Shown piece by piece: positions 61,656-64,000 of a DNA stretch of 64,000 bases (its first letter is position 1; each line of letters begins with the position of its first letter). The notes beneath the pieces were generated by a model that saw nothing but the letters and a program-made list of their open reading frames with translations, was not told the DNA's origin and did no database searches. The position numbers and the translations under genes are program-made. This stretch comes from Chitinophaga sp. SYP-B3965 (GTDB lineage Bacteria; Bacteroidota; Bacteroidia; Chitinophagales; Chitinophagaceae): NCBI RefSeq assembly GCF_009647655.1, contig NZ_WJFD01000001.1:186001-250000 (forward strand), in the 5' to 3' direction.

Positions 61656-62705
61656 TTACTTTATTCCCCTTGCATTCAATGCTTTCTGATAAGCCCTTGC
61701 GTTTTCCATGTGCTCTTTGTAACTGGTGGCAAATGCATGATAACCGCTGAAATCTGCTCTTGCACAGAAATAGAGGTAATCAGACACTACAGGTGTTAAC
61801 ACGGCGTCTATGGACCTTGGAGACGGTGTGCAGATAGGGCCGGGAGGCAGGCCGCTATAACGGTATGTGTTATACGGAGAATCAAATTCTGTGTAAGCAC
61901 CCCAGATCCTTTTTAAACCGAAGTTCTTTAATGCAAATTTAACGGTGGGATCTGCACCCAGTTTCATGCCGGTGCGTAAACGGTTCAGGTATACGCTGGC
62001 CATGGTGGGTTTCTCATCGTGTTTGTTGGTTTCCTCTTCCACGATGGAGGCAAGCGTGGTCACTTCCGTAGGACTTAAACCCAATGCCATTGCTTTGGCT
62101 TTGCGGCTTTCATTCCAGAAAGTAGCGTAAGCACCTTCCAGTTTTTCAAATACTTTACCTGCGCTGGTGTTCCAGTAGAATTCGTAGGTATTAGGCATTA
62201 CGGCACACATCACGGTATTGGTATCCAGTCCGAACTGCCGGAGGTACACCTGGTCCTCAAAAATGGCTTTAAGGCTGTTTGAATCCGCTTCCAGATTGGC
62301 AGAAACGAGATGGATGAAATCTTCCTTCAGCCTTAACTTATTGATCACGAGTTTTACAGGGGATTGCCTGCCTGAACGTAACATGCGGATGATCTCCAGG
62401 TTGCTCATGCCTTTCTTTATCTCATACCGGCCTGCTTTTACGCGGGCGGGGTAATCCAGTCTTTTTGCTACCAGGTTGAAGGTGGCAGGGGAGCTGATGA
62501 TCTCCTGTTGCTGCAATCCTTCCAGAACGTTCTGGTAATTGCTGCCGGTAGGGATGTAGAAGTATTTCTTATCTCCAAAGGAGCGGGTATTGGGGCCCAT
62601 CAGCAGATAGGCGGAAAATACCAAAACGCCGGACAGCAGGCAGCCAATGGCTACGGCGATGCGGCGGATCCAGGGAGAGCGTTGACTTTTAGGTTTGTTC
62701 TTCAT
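61656..62705 (-). CDS. mltG: Endolytic peptidoglycan transglycosylase MltG
   Basis: Cuts nascent glycan strands in the periplasm, setting their length. The 349-residue protein has a membrane anchor (about 14-36), a LysM-like region (YFYIPTGSNYQNVLEGLQQQ), the catalytic Glu in LASIVEEETNKHDE (near 222), VYLNRLRTGMKLGADPTVKFAL, and the C-terminal YRYSGLPPGPICTPS and FCARADFSGYHAFATSYKEH. All family hallmarks are present. Confidence 0.95.
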   Translation of the reverse strand: MKNKPKSQRSPWIRRIAVAIGCLLSGVLVFSAYLLMGPNTRSFGDKKYFYIPTGSNYQNVLEGLQQQEIISSPATFNLVAKRLDYPARVKAGRYEIKKGMSNLEIIRMLRSGRQSPVKLVINKLRLKEDFIHLVSANLEADSNSLKAIFEDQVYLRQFGLDTNTVMCAVMPNTYEFYWNTSAGKVFEKLEGAYATFWNESRKAKAMALGLSPTEVTTLASIVEEETNKHDEKPTMASVYLNRLRTGMKLGADPTVKFALKNFGLKRIWGAYTEFDSPYNTYRYSGLPPGPICTPSPRSIDAVLTPVVSDYLYFCARADFSGYHAFATSYKEHMENARAYQKALNARGIK

Positions 62706-62744
62706 TGAATAAGATAGGGTATGTGATCATTCACAAATGCGCAC

Positions 62745-62772
62745 AAAAAACCCCGCTTTTAACGGCGAGGTT
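62745..62772 (-). terminator. Intrinsic terminator after secG
   Basis: AACC-CGC pairs with GCG-GGTT with one mismatch (62749-62756 with 62765-62772), followed by six Ts on the minus strand, between secG and mltG. Confidence 0.7.
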
Positions 62773-62805
62773 CGTGTAAATATTATGATTTGTATAATAT
62801 TAGTT

Positions 62806-63144
62806 TTACTTAGGTTGCTGCTGCTGCGGTGTTGGCAATTTTGCAGGTGCAGATGCCGGAGCCGGAGCGCCACCAGTTTGTTCTGTAACGCTTTGTCCTT
62901 TTTGAACGGAACCGGCGCCTTTATTTACAAACATAGCGGAAGTGAGGCAGAGGATGGCAATCGCTGCTGCCAGGATCCAGGTACCTTTTTCGAGAACGTC
63001 AGTTGTCTGACGCACGCCCATCACCTGGTTACCGAAACCACCGAAGGAACCGGACAGGCCGCCACCTTTGGGATTTTGTACCAGTACGAAGAAGCCCAGC
63101 AAAACACAGGCTACTACGATCAATATTCCAAAGAAAATCAACAT
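62806..63144 (-). CDS. secG: Preprotein translocase subunit SecG
   Basis: An accessory subunit of the SecYEG channel. The 112-residue protein has two membrane helices (about 2-22 and 56-74). The conserved cytosolic loop NPKGGGLSGSFGG lies between them (24-36), followed by a Pro/Ala/Gln-rich tail ending in a run of glutamines. It lies 8 bases after the TPR-type gene, as is usual in Bacteroidota. Confidence 0.93.
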   Translation of the reverse strand: MLIFFGILIVVACVLLGFFVLVQNPKGGGLSGSFGGFGNQVMGVRQTTDVLEKGTWILAAAIAILCLTSAMFVNKGAGSVQKGQSVTEQTGGAPAPASAPAKLPTPQQQQPK

Positions 63145-63152
63145 ATTCGTTG

Positions 63153-64000
63153 CTATTTATTGTTGTCTGTTATTAATTGTAATTCTTTTATCTTTTGCGC
63201 AAAATAAGCGTTTTTGTCGGGATTAAGCAAACTTAATTTTTGATATATCACGATCGCTTTTGCGTGCTGGTGCTGGCGTACCCAGATTTCAGCCAGTGTT
63301 TCTGACACGATATCATCGTTCAGGGTAATGGACTCCATGGCCATTTTTTCCACTCTTTCAGATACTTCCGGCTCGTCATCTTCGTATAAACGGTGCATTT
63401 GCTGGTGATACCAGTCTTTGGTGGCTTTTCCTGCCACAAAGTTATCTTTCAGCTCCCGCAGCCAGTCTGTGAAGCTTCTCATTTCAGCCTGTGCTTTGTC
63501 ATTCATCATTTCTGCAGTATTCGGATCTTTCAGCTTTTTATAGGCAAAATAGTCTTCTGTGTATAGTGGCTGGAAGGTGAGGACGGTCTCTTCTTCCGGT
63601 GTGTCTATCGGGTGGATGCGGATCGGGCCTTCTTCCAGTTCGTCGTCGTCGGTTACAACTTGTTGTTTTTCAGTTGTTTCTGCGGGAGCGGGGAGGGAGA
63701 TGCCTCCTGTTATTGTTGTTTCTGTTTCTGCGAGGATGTCTTCTTCTTCGATCTCGGGTTCGTAGTGGGGCTTTTCTTCTTTCAGTGCCTCGTAATCAAT
63801 GGCTACCACTTCGTCCGGTGCGTCTGATGTTCTTTCTGCTTCGAAGGCTTTTTCTTCTTTTATGGCTTCGTAGTCAATGGCTACGATCTCGTCTGGTGCG
63901 TCTGAGGCTTTTTCTGCTTCGAAGGCTTTTTCTTCTTTTATGGATTCGTAGTCGAGGGCTACGATCTCGTCTTGTGCTTCTGAGGCTTTTTCGGCTTCGA
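63153..64000 (-). CDS. Repeat-containing TPR-type protein, 5' end outside window
   Basis: The frame is open to the window edge, so a GTG at 63809 is not the start. The visible 281 residues have two parts. The N-terminal part is an acidic tandem repeat of 26 residues per unit (DEIVAIDYEAIKEEKAFEAE plus KASDAP, 78 bp each). About two and a half clear copies and one degenerate copy are visible (63740-64000). The C-terminal part ends in a TPR-like helix pair (VSETLAEIWVRQHQHAKAIVIYQKLSLLNPDKNAYFAQKIKEL). It is the expected partner gene upstream of secG. The role is unknown; the C-terminal TPR unit suggests protein contacts. Confidence 0.7.
   Translation of the reverse strand, partial: EAEKASEAQDEIVALDYESIKEEKAFEAEKASDAPDEIVAIDYEAIKEEKAFEAERTSDAPDEVVAIDYEALKEEKPHYEPEIEEEDILAETETTITGGISLPAPAETTEKQQVVTDDDELEEGPIRIHPIDTPEEETVLTFQPLYTEDYFAYKKLKDPNTAEMMNDKAQAEMRSFTDWLRELKDNFVAGKATKDWYHQQMHRLYEDDEPEVSERVEKMAMESITLNDDIVSETLAEIWVRQHQHAKAIVIYQKLSLLNPDKNAYFAQKIKELQLITDNNK
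63740..64000 (-). repeat. 78-bp coding tandem repeat (26-residue units)
   Basis: The marker TCGAAGG (plus strand) recurs at 63841 and 63919, and starts again at 63997, exactly 78 bases apart. A diverged half unit lies at 63740-63840. More units may lie beyond the window. Confidence 0.92.

Overview
The window is chromosomal DNA of a member of the Bacteroidota, most likely a Chitinophaga-like member of the Chitinophagaceae. The evidence is a SusC/SusD pair with lipoprotein partners, several large TonB-dependent receptors, two LytS/LytTR two-component systems, an acyl-CoA reductase paired with a dicluster ferredoxin, a SecG gene next to a TPR-type gene, and many upstream sites fitting the Bacteroidota promoter (TTG, about 20 bases, TAnnTTTG). 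No tRNA, rRNA, transposase, phage gene or CRISPR array was seen.

Layout. 1-12.7 kb: end of an unknown acidic protein, miaA, a FadL-type porin, a Gly/Tyr-rich lipoprotein, proS, a propeller-type sensor kinase with its LytTR regulator, an HtrA/Do protease and the acyl-CoA reductase. 12.7-15.4 kb: ferredoxin, ddl, a PASTA protein and a rhodanese. 15.4-16.7 kb: three small unknown genes in two modules that share the same start-of-transcript sequence and the same terminator. 16.8-22.9 kb: a tight seven-gene directon with a RraB/DUF695 protein, an esterase, an ATP-grasp ligase, a COG2170 carboxylate-amine ligase, a class I glutamine amidotransferase, a glutathionylspermidine-synthase-like protein and RidA. 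A second esterase is divergent from it. This directon is the best candidate for an undescribed system: it looks like a pathway that joins amino acids or amines by amide bonds.

23.8-33.6 kb: an Oar-like TonB receptor, ribBA, and a very large TamB-like protein. 34-40.6 kb: a nutrient-uptake locus (SusC, SusD, fasciclin lipoprotein, DUF5007-like lipoprotein), convergent with a LytTR/LytS pair. 42.5-50 kb: an outer-membrane beta-barrel protein, a YegP protein, then a leftward run (gamma-glutamyltransferase, DinB-like protein, lipoprotein, AONS-like aminotransferase, TraB/GumN). 50-60 kb: TonB receptor, M14 carboxypeptidase, plant-BSP-like metallopeptidase, then a FucP-like sugar transporter tightly followed by a TonB receptor. 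60-64 kb: a thioredoxin-like protein, a YihY/BrkB membrane protein, MltG, SecG and a TPR-type gene cut by the window edge that carries 26-residue tandem repeats.

The non-coding DNA holds unusual repeat structure, always just 3' of a gene. A 23-base hairpin followed by a T-rich, repetitive tail occurs after the FadL and BSP genes. A related 91-bp element occurs twice after yegP. A 40-bp minisatellite lies after the BSP gene, and six 11-bp units lie after ribBA.
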